Assembly: GCA_045534235.1 (NCBI GenBank)
Contig: JAZSJI010000167.1
Span: forward strand, 1 to 9,373
DNA from: Flemingiibacterium sp045534235
GTDB lineage: Bacteria > Bacillota > Clostridia > Oscillospirales > CAG-272
DNA length: 9,373 nt
Direction of reading: 5' to 3'
A program made the position numbers and the translations under genes. The notes below the pieces were generated by a model. That model saw only the letters and a program-made list of their open reading frames with translations, was not told where the DNA came from and ran no database searches. Below, piece after piece: positions 1-6,391 of this stretch (within the stretch, counting starts at the first letter, position 1; each line of letters begins with the position of its first letter).

Positions 1-2226
1 GCAACCGGAACGGGTAAAACACGCGTAGCAATTTCCCTCGTGGACGTGCTTGCACGAAACAATTGGGTCAAGAACGTTCTGTTTTTAGCAGACAGAACTT
101 CCCTTGTGAGCCAGGCAAAAAAGAATTTCGGCAAACTACTGCCCGATATGAGCATTTGCGAGCTATCAGGCAATACCGAAAAGGATTACAGCGCAAGACT
201 TATGTTCAGCACGTATCAAACGATGATCCATTACATAGATGCTGAAGATAAGCGTTTTTCGTCCGGCAGATTCGACCTCATCATCATCGATGAGGCGCAC
301 AGATCGATCTTCAACAAGTACAGCTCTATCTTCTCATATTTCGACAGCTTGCTTGTAGGTTTGACAGCAACACCCAAGAGCGAGGTCGATGCAAATACGT
401 ACCGTATTTTCGGGTGTGAATCCGGAGTGCCCAACTTCGACTATTCTCTCGAAGAAGCGGTAAAGGATAAATATCTCGTTAACTACAAATCGTTCAGCAG
501 AACCACAAAGCTTCTTAAGCGCGGCTTTAAATACGGCGATCTTACCGAAGATGAAAAGCGTCAGCTTGAAGAATATTTCACCGAAGGAGAGCCGACACCC
601 GACTTTACAGTTTCCGAGAAGGAGCTTTTCAAAACGATATACAACAAGAACACCTGCTGTGAGATAATCGAAGAGCTTATGCGTTACGGCATAAGAACAA
701 ACGGCGGCGAGAAGCTTGGAAAATCTATAATTTTTGCGTATAATCACCGTCACGCACAGATGATCGTCGACTGCTTTCAGGAGATGTATCCCGAATATAC
801 AAACTACTGTCAGTTAATCGACAACTACGTAAACTACGCAGACGATCTGATATTAAAGTTTGAAAACGACGATGACTTCCGCATCGCGGTGTCGGTAGAT
901 ATGCTTGACACGGGCATTGACGTTCCCGCGATAGTCAACCTGGTATTCTTCAAGCCCGTAAAATCCAAGATAAAATTCGTTCAGATGATTGGCAGAGGAA
1001 CACGTCTTTGCGAAAACCTTTTTGGCGAGGGCAAGCATAAAACGCATTTCGTAATTTTCGATTATTGCGGAAACTTTGAATATTTTGACGCGCATCCCAA
1101 TGGTGCCGATATGATTGGCAGCCGCTCGCTGTCACAAAGACTCTTTGATGTAAGACTTGATATTCTCCATGAGCTTCAGAGAATCGAATATCAGGATCAG
1201 GAATTTGCACGGGATTATTACCAGCGCTTAAAAGAACAGCTTTACGCGACTGTTTCCAAACTCAAAAAGTACACCTCAAGAATACAGATTCGTTCAGAGA
1301 TGCGGTACGTGGATAAGTACAGCGATTACAGCACGTGGGAAGCACTTTCGCCGCTTATGGTCAAGGAAGCAAAGATCCACATCACGCCTCTGCTTGACAG
1401 CGGCCTTGAAGGTCTCGATCTGACAATAGCGTTTGACATACGTATGCTTGATATCGAGCTTTCCCTGCTCGCTTGCGGCAACACAGCAAAGGCACAGCGT
1501 GACGTAAAAAATGTCAGACAGGTAGCGCAGTACCTATTAACCGAGAAAGCTTCTATTCCGCAGGTATTGGAAAAATCCGAACAGTTAAAAACGTTGTTTA
1601 GCGAACAGTTTTGGGAGAATCCTTCCCTCGAGAAACTAGAGTCCCTGCGCTTCGATGTAAGAGATTTAATGCAATTTTTAGACAGCAGCGGACGCAAGCC
1701 TTTCGATGTCGATATTGACGATACCGTCGAACCCTCTGACTATCAAGGAACCGGAGCGGTTATAGACATTCGCACTTACCGTGAAAAAGTCCTCGACTAT
1801 CTTATCGAGCATTCTGACAAGGAAGTAATCTATAAGATTCAAAGACTTGAGCCAATAAACTGCGACGATCTTAAGGAACTGGAAAAAATACTTTGGAACG
1901 ACCTCGGAACAAAGGCAGATTATGAAGAAACGACAGATATTGATAATCTTGCAGCATTCGTTCGCAGCCTAATCGGTCTGAGCCAAGAAGCTGTCAACGA
2001 TAAGTTCGGCGAATATCTGAGCGGCAACACGCTTAATTCGCAGCAGCAAGAGTTTGTAAAAGCAATAATAAACTATGTCAGAGAAAACGGCGATATCAGC
2101 CGAGAGGACCTTATAGAAAAATCTCCGTTTGACGGATACGATCTTACTATACTTTTCGGCAACAAGATCACCTATCTTCTGAACGTTGTTGAAATTTTGC
2201 ATAACAGTGTAAATATTGTTGCTTAG
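1..2226 (+). CDS. hsdR: Type I restriction enzyme R subunit (HsdR), 5'-truncated by the window
   Basis: ATP-dependent translocase/restriction subunit of a type I restriction-modification complex; it would pump DNA past an HsdS/HsdM-bound site and cut unmodified DNA. The reading frame is open from base 1 and its first eight codons read ATGTGKTR, a Walker A loop, so the true start lies upstream. Superfamily 2 helicase motifs follow in order: DEAH (codons 97-100, bases 289-300), GLTATPKS (about bases 355-378), DTGIDVP (about 907-927) and QMIGRGTRL (from 982). The last ~150 residues resemble the EcoEI-type R-subunit C-terminal domain, which is thought to contact the methylase core. 741 residues remain. 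In this family a PD-(D/E)xK nuclease domain precedes the helicase, so cleavage ability cannot be judged here. hsdM and hsdS are not in the window. No frameshift is seen. Confident as to family; a stand-alone helicase relative is the less likely alternative. Confidence 0.88.
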   Translation, partial: ATGTGKTRVAISLVDVLARNNWVKNVLFLADRTSLVSQAKKNFGKLLPDMSICELSGNTEKDYSARLMFSTYQTMIHYIDAEDKRFSSGRFDLIIIDEAHRSIFNKYSSIFSYFDSLLVGLTATPKSEVDANTYRIFGCESGVPNFDYSLEEAVKDKYLVNYKSFSRTTKLLKRGFKYGDLTEDEKRQLEEYFTEGEPTPDFTVSEKELFKTIYNKNTCCEIIEELMRYGIRTNGGEKLGKSIIFAYNHRHAQMIVDCFQEMYPEYTNYCQLIDNYVNYADDLILKFENDDDFRIAVSVDMLDTGIDVPAIVNLVFFKPVKSKIKFVQMIGRGTRLCENLFGEGKHKTHFVIFDYCGNFEYFDAHPNGADMIGSRSLSQRLFDVRLDILHELQRIEYQDQEFARDYYQRLKEQLYATVSKLKKYTSRIQIRSEMRYVDKYSDYSTWEALSPLMVKEAKIHITPLLDSGLEGLDLTIAFDIRMLDIELSLLACGNTAKAQRDVKNVRQVAQYLLTEKASIPQVLEKSEQLKTLFSEQFWENPSLEKLESLRFDVRDLMQFLDSSGRKPFDVDIDDTVEPSDYQGTGAVIDIRTYREKVLDYLIEHSDKEVIYKIQRLEPINCDDLKELEKILWNDLGTKADYEETTDIDNLAAFVRSLIGLSQEAVNDKFGEYLSGNTLNSQQQEFVKAIINYVRENGDISREDLIEKSPFDGYDLTILFGNKITYLLNVVEILHNSVNIVA

Positions 2227-2269
2227 CGCTATGCCCATTACACCTACAGTCTACACCAAATCAAAATAC

Positions 2270-2303
2270 ATAAAACTCCTACCGTAAAAAGTAGGAGTTT
2301 TAT
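2270..2303 (+). terminator. Rho-independent terminator after hsdR
   Basis: A 13-bp perfect stem (2270-2282 with 2291-2303) has an 8-nt loop, with the T-rich 3' arm running into TATTTTAT. It begins 44 bp after the hsdR stop codon. The A-rich left arm means it could also work weakly on the minus strand, where it would back up the terminator at 2471-2505. Confidence 0.85.
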
Positions 2304-2470
2304 TTTATGCATTTTAATTCGCTGTAAAACCCAATTTTAAGTCAAAAAATTATCCCTTTTTTATCCCCACTTTTATCTCCACCTGTCGTTTTTCACCCCG
2401 ATTTCACCCGTATAAATGCAAATAAACGAGTACAAACAAGGACAAACCAAAACAAATAAATTTGCAAAGA
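2304..2470. other. Gene-free AT-rich spacer with phased short repeats
   Basis: No coding frame with a ribosome binding site is seen here. The stretch contains a five-copy cluster of short repeats (annotated separately) and then a T-poor tract (about 2415-2460) rich in ACAAA-like words. It separates the hsdR terminator from the terminator of the rpsI tail. It contains no tRNA and no recognisable riboswitch. Confidence 0.6.
2350..2409. repeat. Five helically phased pyrimidine-rich repeats
   Basis: TTATCCC (2350-2356), TTATCCCC (2361-2368) and TTATCTCC (2373-2380) are spaced 11 and 12 bp apart. TTCACCCC (2392-2399) and TTCACCC (2403-2409) follow, 11 bp apart. On the minus strand the units read GGGGATAA and GGGGTGAA. 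Near-10.5-bp spacing of same-facing sites suggests several protein molecules bound on one face of the helix, as in recombinase arm sites or iterons. The function is inferred from spacing only. Confidence 0.5.
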
Positions 2471-2505
2471 AAAAACCTCGAATGGCCGAAGCCATCGAGG
2501 TTTTT
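2471..2505 (-). terminator. Intrinsic terminator of rpsI with a UUCG tetraloop
   Basis: On the minus strand this hairpin begins 19 bp beyond the rpsI stop codon. The arms are 2471-2486 and 2491-2505, with one bulged base at 2482. The loop on the minus-strand transcript is C(UUCG)G, an exceptionally stable tetraloop, and a run of six T follows. It is the natural end of an rpsI transcript, kept intact beside the truncated gene. Confidence 0.88.
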
Positions 2506-2523
2506 GGGATTTCCTGAAGTTTT

Positions 2524-2640
2524 TTATCTCTTGGAGAACTGGCTCGCACGACGAGCAGCCTTGAGACCGTACTTCTTTCTTTCCTTCATTCTCGGGTCAC
2601 GAGTGAGGAAGCCTGCCTTCTTGAGAGCGGGACGATATAC
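2524..2640 (-). pseudogene. rpsI: 3' fragment of ribosomal protein S9 gene
   Basis: Read on the minus strand, 38 codons match the C-terminus of bacterial S9: YRPALKKAGFLTRDPRM, then KERKKYGLKAARR and the terminal SQFSKR, ending in TAA at 2524-2526. In intact S9 the C-terminal tail reaches the ribosomal P site. S9 is about 130 residues long, so roughly 70% is missing. Homology stops at the Tyr of YRP, and an in-frame TGA lies at 2644-2646, so no longer protein is possible in this frame. There is no start codon or ribosome binding site. The normal partner rplM is absent, but the gene's own terminator is retained. The residues kept look undamaged, which fits either a recent event or an attachment-site copy of the gene end. 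An intact rpsI must exist elsewhere, since the gene is core. Confidence 0.9.
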
Positions 2641-2669
2641 CGTTCACCGCAAAAACATCTCCCTTTCTA
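2641..2669. other. Junction filler between the rpsI and sigG tails
   Basis: About 27 bp belong recognisably to neither flanking gene. The pentamer TATAC occurs at both edges (2636-2640 and 2668-2672), which could be end-joining microhomology or chance. In one frame it reads NISLS, faintly like the NFDISL stretch that precedes YAVPM in SigG, so decayed sigma-factor sequence is possible. This is inference from very little sequence. Confidence 0.45.
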
Positions 2670-3167
2670 TACGCAGTGCCTATGATAATCGGCGAAATAC
2701 GCCGTTACCTTCGCGACAACAACGCGGTGCGCGTCAGCCGCTCCGTGCGCGATCTTGCGTACCGTGCACTCGGTGCGCGGGAGCAGCTTGTACGCACGCT
2801 CGACCGTGAGCCGACGCTCGAGGATATCGCTAAAGCACTCGGAGTGCCCAAAGAGGAGGTCGGCGCAGCACTTGAAGCTATCGTCGAACCGGTCAGCCTA
2901 TTCGAGCCGATCTACACCGACGGCGGCGACTCAATCTATATAATGGATCAAATCAGCGACACGGACAACACCGACGAAGCATGGCTCGAGGACATCGCGC
3001 TTCGAGAGGCAATGAAAAAGCTTTCACCGCGCGAAAAAAACATCATCGATATGCGCTACTTCAAGGGGCGCACGCAGATGGAGATCGCGAGCGAGATCGG
3101 CATCTCGCAGGCACAGGTGTCGCGCATCGAAAAAGCCGCGCTTGAGCGTATAAAGAAGGATATGTAG
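2670..3167 (+). pseudogene. sigG: SigG/SigF-type sporulation sigma factor, N-terminally truncated
   Basis: SigG directs RNA polymerase in the forespore after engulfment. The frame begins inside the family's conserved YAVPMIIGEIRRYLRDNN segment and continues through VRVSRSVRDLAYRAL (region 3), VEPVSLFEPIYTDGGD, MDQISD, and a region 4 helix-turn-helix, QMEIASEIGISQAQVSRIEK, to TAG at 3165-3167. Wording such as PVSLFEPIYTDGGD favours SigG over SigF. Full SigG is about 255 residues. Here roughly the first 90 are gone, including the region 2 segments that bind core polymerase and melt the -10 element. The only in-frame starts are GTG 2676 and ATG 2682, with no ribosome binding site, and a TGA lies upstream at 2622-2624. 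The remnant is probably not a working sigma factor. Its third codon positions look more GC-rich than those of hsdR. The coding frame itself is undamaged, so a recent break or an assembly join fits best. Confidence 0.85.
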
Positions 3168-3168
3168 A

Positions 3169-3197
3169 AAAAAGAGCGAGTAAAACTCGCTCTTTTT
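3169..3197. terminator. Bidirectional terminator between sigG and the glycyl radical enzyme
   Basis: A 12-bp perfect stem (3169-3180 with 3186-3197) has a TAAAA loop, with A-rich and T-rich arms on opposite sides. It fills the 35-bp gap between the convergent stop codons at 3167 and 3203 and should serve both strands. Confidence 0.88.
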
Positions 3198-3202
3198 CTT
3201 TA

Positions 3203-5473
3203 TCAATCATAGAAGTTTCTGTCGATAATTTCGTCCTGCACGCTCGGCTCAAGCGCATTAAAATACACGGACAATCCGCACACTCTGACAAAGAGGTTTT
3301 TGTGCCGTTCAGGATGCGCCTTGGCGTCAAGAAGCGCCTCCTTTGATAAAACGTTTGGTTGAATCGCAACGCATCCGCACTCACAGCACGATTTGACAAA
3401 TGCTGAAAAGTTTCTCTCATCAAAACCATTTGAAGCAGGAAGCATCATATCGAGCACCGCCACCGCACCGCCGCATACACTAAAATCAACGTTTTTCACA
3501 GTATTTATCGGTGCCGTTATGTCGTCAAGCCTTTTATACGAGCTCGGACCGCTTCCAACGGAAAGATATTCAAAATCGCGTCTGCCGTCGGGCGTTGCAC
3601 GCAGACACGGCGCAAAGGTCCTGTTGAACGAGTAAACGAAAATGCTTGGCAAATAGATGCCGCCGCGTTCGTTTTTCTTGCTTTTTATGAGTGCTGATAT
3701 GTCACCGAAGAAACGCTTTGCGAGCATATCCACCTCGGTTTCGTTGTGACCGTACTTCGGCAGAGAAATAACCTTACGGCGGAAGTCCTCATACCCTTCC
3801 CAATTGCACGCAAGAATATCATTAAGCTCACCCAGCGAGGTTTGCTTCTCTTCGTAAACAAGCGTCTTTATGGAATAGAGGCAATCTACGACGTTTGCAA
3901 GACCTGCAAGGGCAACAGTTGAGAAATTATACTTTGCGCCGCCGCTCGTATAATCCCTGCCGCTTTCGATACAGCCTACCTGCATTGAGGAAAAGAGAGG
4001 GGTTGAAACGGCATTTTTATAAAAGCTTTGACGGAAATTTCTTTGATCGATTACTGCCGTTAGGAATTTCTCGAACTGCGAGATGAATTTTTCGTAAAAG
4101 TCCTCGAACGTATCTGCCTTATCTATTGACGTTATAATATCCGCCGTTTTGTCACCGCGAAGAAAAACATCGAAAAATCTCGGCAAAGAGATGTAGAAAG
4201 CAGTTCCCTCGGTGTGTCCAAAGCCCTCGAGTATCATTTCCTGACAGCCGCCGTTCGTATACATACGTGCATCGTTTAACGAAACGCCGCTCTCTACAAG
4301 GCTTTTAATTATTACGTCGTCATTAAACAGCGCAAACGTGTTATGTCCGCTGACAATAGCTTTTCCGATGAGCTCAAGGTACTCGGCAGGCGAATTTGCA
4401 GAGCATCTGCAATTGAGCTTGGGGTTTAACAGCTTGTTTCGGTTATGCTCCTCAATGAATATTTTCGTCACGTCATTAAATACGACGGCTCCGTTTTCAT
4501 CACAGCCGCCAAGCTGTATGCACGCACTCGACTCGGGCCATTTGTTGTTCTCGACGTCAAATTTAATATCCGTATGCATCATCCACTTCGTGACAAGGCA
4601 TCTTGCCTCGGACTCGGTTATTCTTCCTGCCTCAATATCACGCTGATACAGTCCGCCAAGCAAACGGTCAATATGACCGAACTGCGAAATAGCGACGTTT
4701 TCGAGGGTTGGTGTTATTTCGCGCATAAAAAGTATCATCGCGAGTCCCTCGTAGAACGTATCTGGTGCAAATTCGGGGATTTTTCGCGCTGTTTTGGCTA
4801 TCAGCGTGAGATTTTCACGCTGTCTGTCGTTCACATCGGTCCCGAGAAGGCTTTGTGCCTTTTTTGCAAACTTGTGGGCAATTTTTATCACCGCATTACA
4901 GCTTTGTATGACCGCCAAGCAGAAATTATATTCGTCTGTACCCTCCTTAAATTTTTCGAGCTGCTTTTTGGTTTTCTCAATAATTCCACCTATGCCTACC
5001 GACAGAAGCTCCTTATAGTTAAGTGAATTGTGGTCGTGGTCAAAGCTGTCAAAGTGCGAGCAGAGATTGTTGGTTTCTCTATCAAAATAGGGCAAGAAAC
5101 GAGCTGTCATTTTGGCATACTCGGGGTACATTTTTTCAAGCTGTGCGTTTTTTGTCTTTACAAGCCAACACGCCGGCGTATTTTTGTTTAAGCCGCGAGA
5201 GCGCGAATGATTGTAGGAAAGCTCGAAGAAAAACGGGCTTTCCAAAAAAATGATGGGCTCGCAGTACTCTGCCATAAGTGCGTGAAGCTTGCTTTTAAGA
5301 AGCGGTGTTGGCGTACTTGGATTATCCTTATAAAAAGCATCCATCTCGGTAAATATACGCTCATACTCTGCTCTGAAACTTTCCTCAAGGTCCTTATCGG
5401 CAAACGTCATCCACGGCTTCATATCCATTTTTCTGTAATACGCTGTCATTTCAGCCTTAACGGTTGCATACAT
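3203..5473 (-). CDS. Glycyl radical enzyme, dehydratase/lyase type (PFL-like fold), substrate unknown
   Basis: An oxygen-sensitive cytosolic enzyme that would use a glycyl radical to make a thiyl radical on its substrate. From the ATG at 5473 it has 756 residues. Visible motifs, in order: NGGCQEM with the thiyl Cys410 and the CxE glutamate Glu412; GCIESGRDYTSGGAKYNF (Cys501 region) followed by GLANVVDCLYSIK; and near the end the glycyl radical loop RVCGLSVYF (Gly733), then VQDEIIDR. True pyruvate formate-lyase has adjacent Cys-Cys, so the CxE pattern points to the dehydratase/decarboxylase/C-N or C-S lyase branch. The N-terminal ~150 residues look divergent. The start at 5473 is chosen because AAGGAG (5489-5484) stands 10 nt before it, whereas the in-frame GTG at 5482 would have only 1 nt. 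No activase or shell protein is nearby; an AraC-type regulator is divergent. The family is secure, the substrate is not predictable. Confidence 0.9.
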   Translation of the reverse strand: MYATVKAEMTAYYRKMDMKPWMTFADKDLEESFRAEYERIFTEMDAFYKDNPSTPTPLLKSKLHALMAEYCEPIIFLESPFFFELSYNHSRSRGLNKNTPACWLVKTKNAQLEKMYPEYAKMTARFLPYFDRETNNLCSHFDSFDHDHNSLNYKELLSVGIGGIIEKTKKQLEKFKEGTDEYNFCLAVIQSCNAVIKIAHKFAKKAQSLLGTDVNDRQRENLTLIAKTARKIPEFAPDTFYEGLAMILFMREITPTLENVAISQFGHIDRLLGGLYQRDIEAGRITESEARCLVTKWMMHTDIKFDVENNKWPESSACIQLGGCDENGAVVFNDVTKIFIEEHNRNKLLNPKLNCRCSANSPAEYLELIGKAIVSGHNTFALFNDDVIIKSLVESGVSLNDARMYTNGGCQEMILEGFGHTEGTAFYISLPRFFDVFLRGDKTADIITSIDKADTFEDFYEKFISQFEKFLTAVIDQRNFRQSFYKNAVSTPLFSSMQVGCIESGRDYTSGGAKYNFSTVALAGLANVVDCLYSIKTLVYEEKQTSLGELNDILACNWEGYEDFRRKVISLPKYGHNETEVDMLAKRFFGDISALIKSKKNERGGIYLPSIFVYSFNRTFAPCLRATPDGRRDFEYLSVGSGPSSYKRLDDITAPINTVKNVDFSVCGGAVAVLDMMLPASNGFDERNFSAFVKSCCECGCVAIQPNVLSKEALLDAKAHPERHKNLFVRVCGLSVYFNALEPSVQDEIIDRNFYD

Positions 5474-5496
5474 CTCTGTCACTCTCCTTCGCTTAT

Positions 5497-5525
5497 ATTA
5501 TAAGCTCTTGACAAAAACATTTCAA
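5497..5525 (-). promoter_or_regulatory. Sigma-A promoter for the glycyl radical enzyme gene
   Basis: On the minus strand TTGAAA (5525-5520) is followed after 17 bp by TATAAT (5502-5497). Transcription would start near 5490, immediately before the ribosome binding site at 5489-5484, giving a leader of only about 17 nt. The promoter shares its DNA with the opposing regulator promoter at 5508-5536. Confidence 0.72.
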
Positions 5526-5536
5526 TGATATATAAT
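5508..5536 (+). promoter_or_regulatory. Perfect-consensus sigma-A promoter for the AraC-family gene
   Basis: TTGACA (5508-5513), a 17-bp spacer, then TATAAT (5531-5536): an exact match to the consensus. The predicted start is near 5543, giving a leader of about 38 nt. A ribosome binding site AAAGGTGG (about 5567-5574) stands 6 nt before the ATG at 5581. The -35 box lies between the -10 and -35 boxes of the opposing promoter, so polymerase cannot occupy both at once. Confidence 0.8.
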
Positions 5537-5549
5537 ATTATATAATTGA
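5522..5549. promoter_or_regulatory. Inverted repeat in the divergent promoter, candidate operator
   Basis: A 16-bp perfect palindrome TATATAATATTATATA (5529-5544) is flanked by outer arms TCAAT (5522-5526) and ATTGA (5545-5549), with two extra bases on the left. It covers the regulator's -10 box and touches the -35 box of the enzyme promoter. It could be an autoregulatory operator. AT-rich promoter DNA makes short palindromes likely by chance, and AraC proteins often use direct repeats, so confidence is limited. Confidence 0.45.
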
Positions 5550-5580
5550 TATATTATACTATTTTGAAAGGTGGCAGCTT

Positions 5581-6357
5581 ATGCGCATCATAGCGTTAGA
5601 TGTTGATAATAAGCAGGATATCGACTTTAAACTACACAGGCCCAACGGCAGAGCCGACTATCTTTTTGTATTATTCAAATCGCCATCAATGGTTATGGTG
5701 AACGGCGAATATGTAAAGACTGACACGGGTTCGTTTATAATTTTCGATAAACATAAAATACAGAGCTACTTTGCAGACGGCAGGGCTTTTCTACACGATT
5801 TTATGCATTTCGATACTGAAAGCGATTTTGAGGGGCTTATCCTCTCCCAAATTCCTACCGACACGCTTTTATATACGCCAATATCGGCACCGCTGTCGAG
5901 CATTTTGTCTGAGATAAAAGGAGAGTTCGTCAGTGCGCCGAGCGAATATACTCCCGAAATACTAACAAATCTCGGCATCGCATTTTTATACAGAATAAAA
6001 AACGCGCTCCCAAAATCAGATGCCACCCCCGCTAACGGACGATATTTTGCCGAGCTTAACAACCTGCGCAACGACGTATACAAAAATCCGAGCCTTAATT
6101 GGACGGTAGAAAAAATGGCACGCGAGCTTAACTTAAGCCGCTCGTATTTTCAGAGCTTATATAAAAAGCATTTTGCCGTTTCCTGCACGGAGGACGTTAT
6201 AAACGCAAGAATAGCTCACGCAAAAATACTTCTGTCAAGCACATTCCATCCGATCGGGCAGATAGCTCTTGAATGCGGATATTCAAATGCAGAGCATTTT
6301 ATAAGGCAATTCAAAGAAAAGGTCGGTATATCACCGCAAAAATTCAGAAATAGTTAA
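5581..6357 (+). CDS. AraC-family transcriptional regulator
   Basis: A 258-residue cytosolic DNA-binding regulator. The N-terminal ~130 residues look like the AraC-type cupin sensor domain (RPNGRADYLFVLFKSP, then VMVNGEYVKTDTGSFIIF). The C-terminal ~100 residues hold two helix-turn-helix units, WTVEKMARELNLSRSYFQSL (about 174-193) and HPIGQIALECGYSNAEHFIR (about 223-242), ending in the family's GISPQKFR. Two-HTH proteins of this layout usually activate a neighbouring catabolic gene in response to a small ligand. The gene diverges from the glycyl radical enzyme with 107 bp between start codons and overlapping promoters, so that enzyme is the likely target and its substrate or a related compound the likely ligand; both are inferences. 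The start at 5581 is supported by AAAGGTGG 6 nt upstream. No membrane segment is seen. Confidence 0.92.
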   Translation: MRIIALDVDNKQDIDFKLHRPNGRADYLFVLFKSPSMVMVNGEYVKTDTGSFIIFDKHKIQSYFADGRAFLHDFMHFDTESDFEGLILSQIPTDTLLYTPISAPLSSILSEIKGEFVSAPSEYTPEILTNLGIAFLYRIKNALPKSDATPANGRYFAELNNLRNDVYKNPSLNWTVEKMARELNLSRSYFQSLYKKHFAVSCTEDVINARIAHAKILLSSTFHPIGQIALECGYSNAEHFIRQFKEKVGISPQKFRNS

Positions 6358-6361
6358 AACG

Positions 6362-6390
6362 AAAACGGGCGAGTTTGACTCGCCCGTTTT
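6362..6390. terminator. Bidirectional terminator between the araC-type gene and pyk
   Basis: A 13-bp perfect stem (6362-6374 with 6378-6390) encloses a 3-nt loop; one arm starts with AAAA and the other ends in TTTT. It begins 4 bp after the regulator's stop and ends 1 bp before the pyk stop codon, serving both convergent genes. Confidence 0.88.
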
Positions 6391-6391
6391 A

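Noticed and set aside
2350..2409. The short repeats as a CRISPR array
   Set aside because: The repeats are 7-8 bp with 3-12-bp gaps and there are no cas genes; the geometry is wrong for CRISPR.
2411..2466. Distant inverted repeat TGCAAAT / ATTTGCA
   Set aside because: It is only 7 bp, more than 30 bp apart in AT-rich DNA, so expected by chance.
2462..2809. A 115-codon open frame on the plus strand spanning the rpsI/sigG junction
   Set aside because: It is antisense to the rpsI tail, then out of frame with the sigG remnant, and has no ribosome binding site. Both true frames are explained by known families.
2676..3167. A functional 163-residue sigma factor starting at GTG 2676
   Set aside because: It lacks region 2, which binds core polymerase and the -10 element, has no ribosome binding site, and begins inside a conserved motif.
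4445..5026. A 193-codon plus-strand open frame inside the glycyl radical enzyme gene
   Set aside because: It is antisense to a strongly conserved gene, has no family motifs, and is a codon-bias shadow.
3203..5473. Calling the glycyl radical enzyme pyruvate formate-lyase (pflB)
   Set aside because: Pyruvate formate-lyase needs adjacent Cys-Cys; here the thiyl site is Cys-Gln-Glu, the pattern of the dehydratase/lyase branch, and no formate transporter or activase lies beside it.
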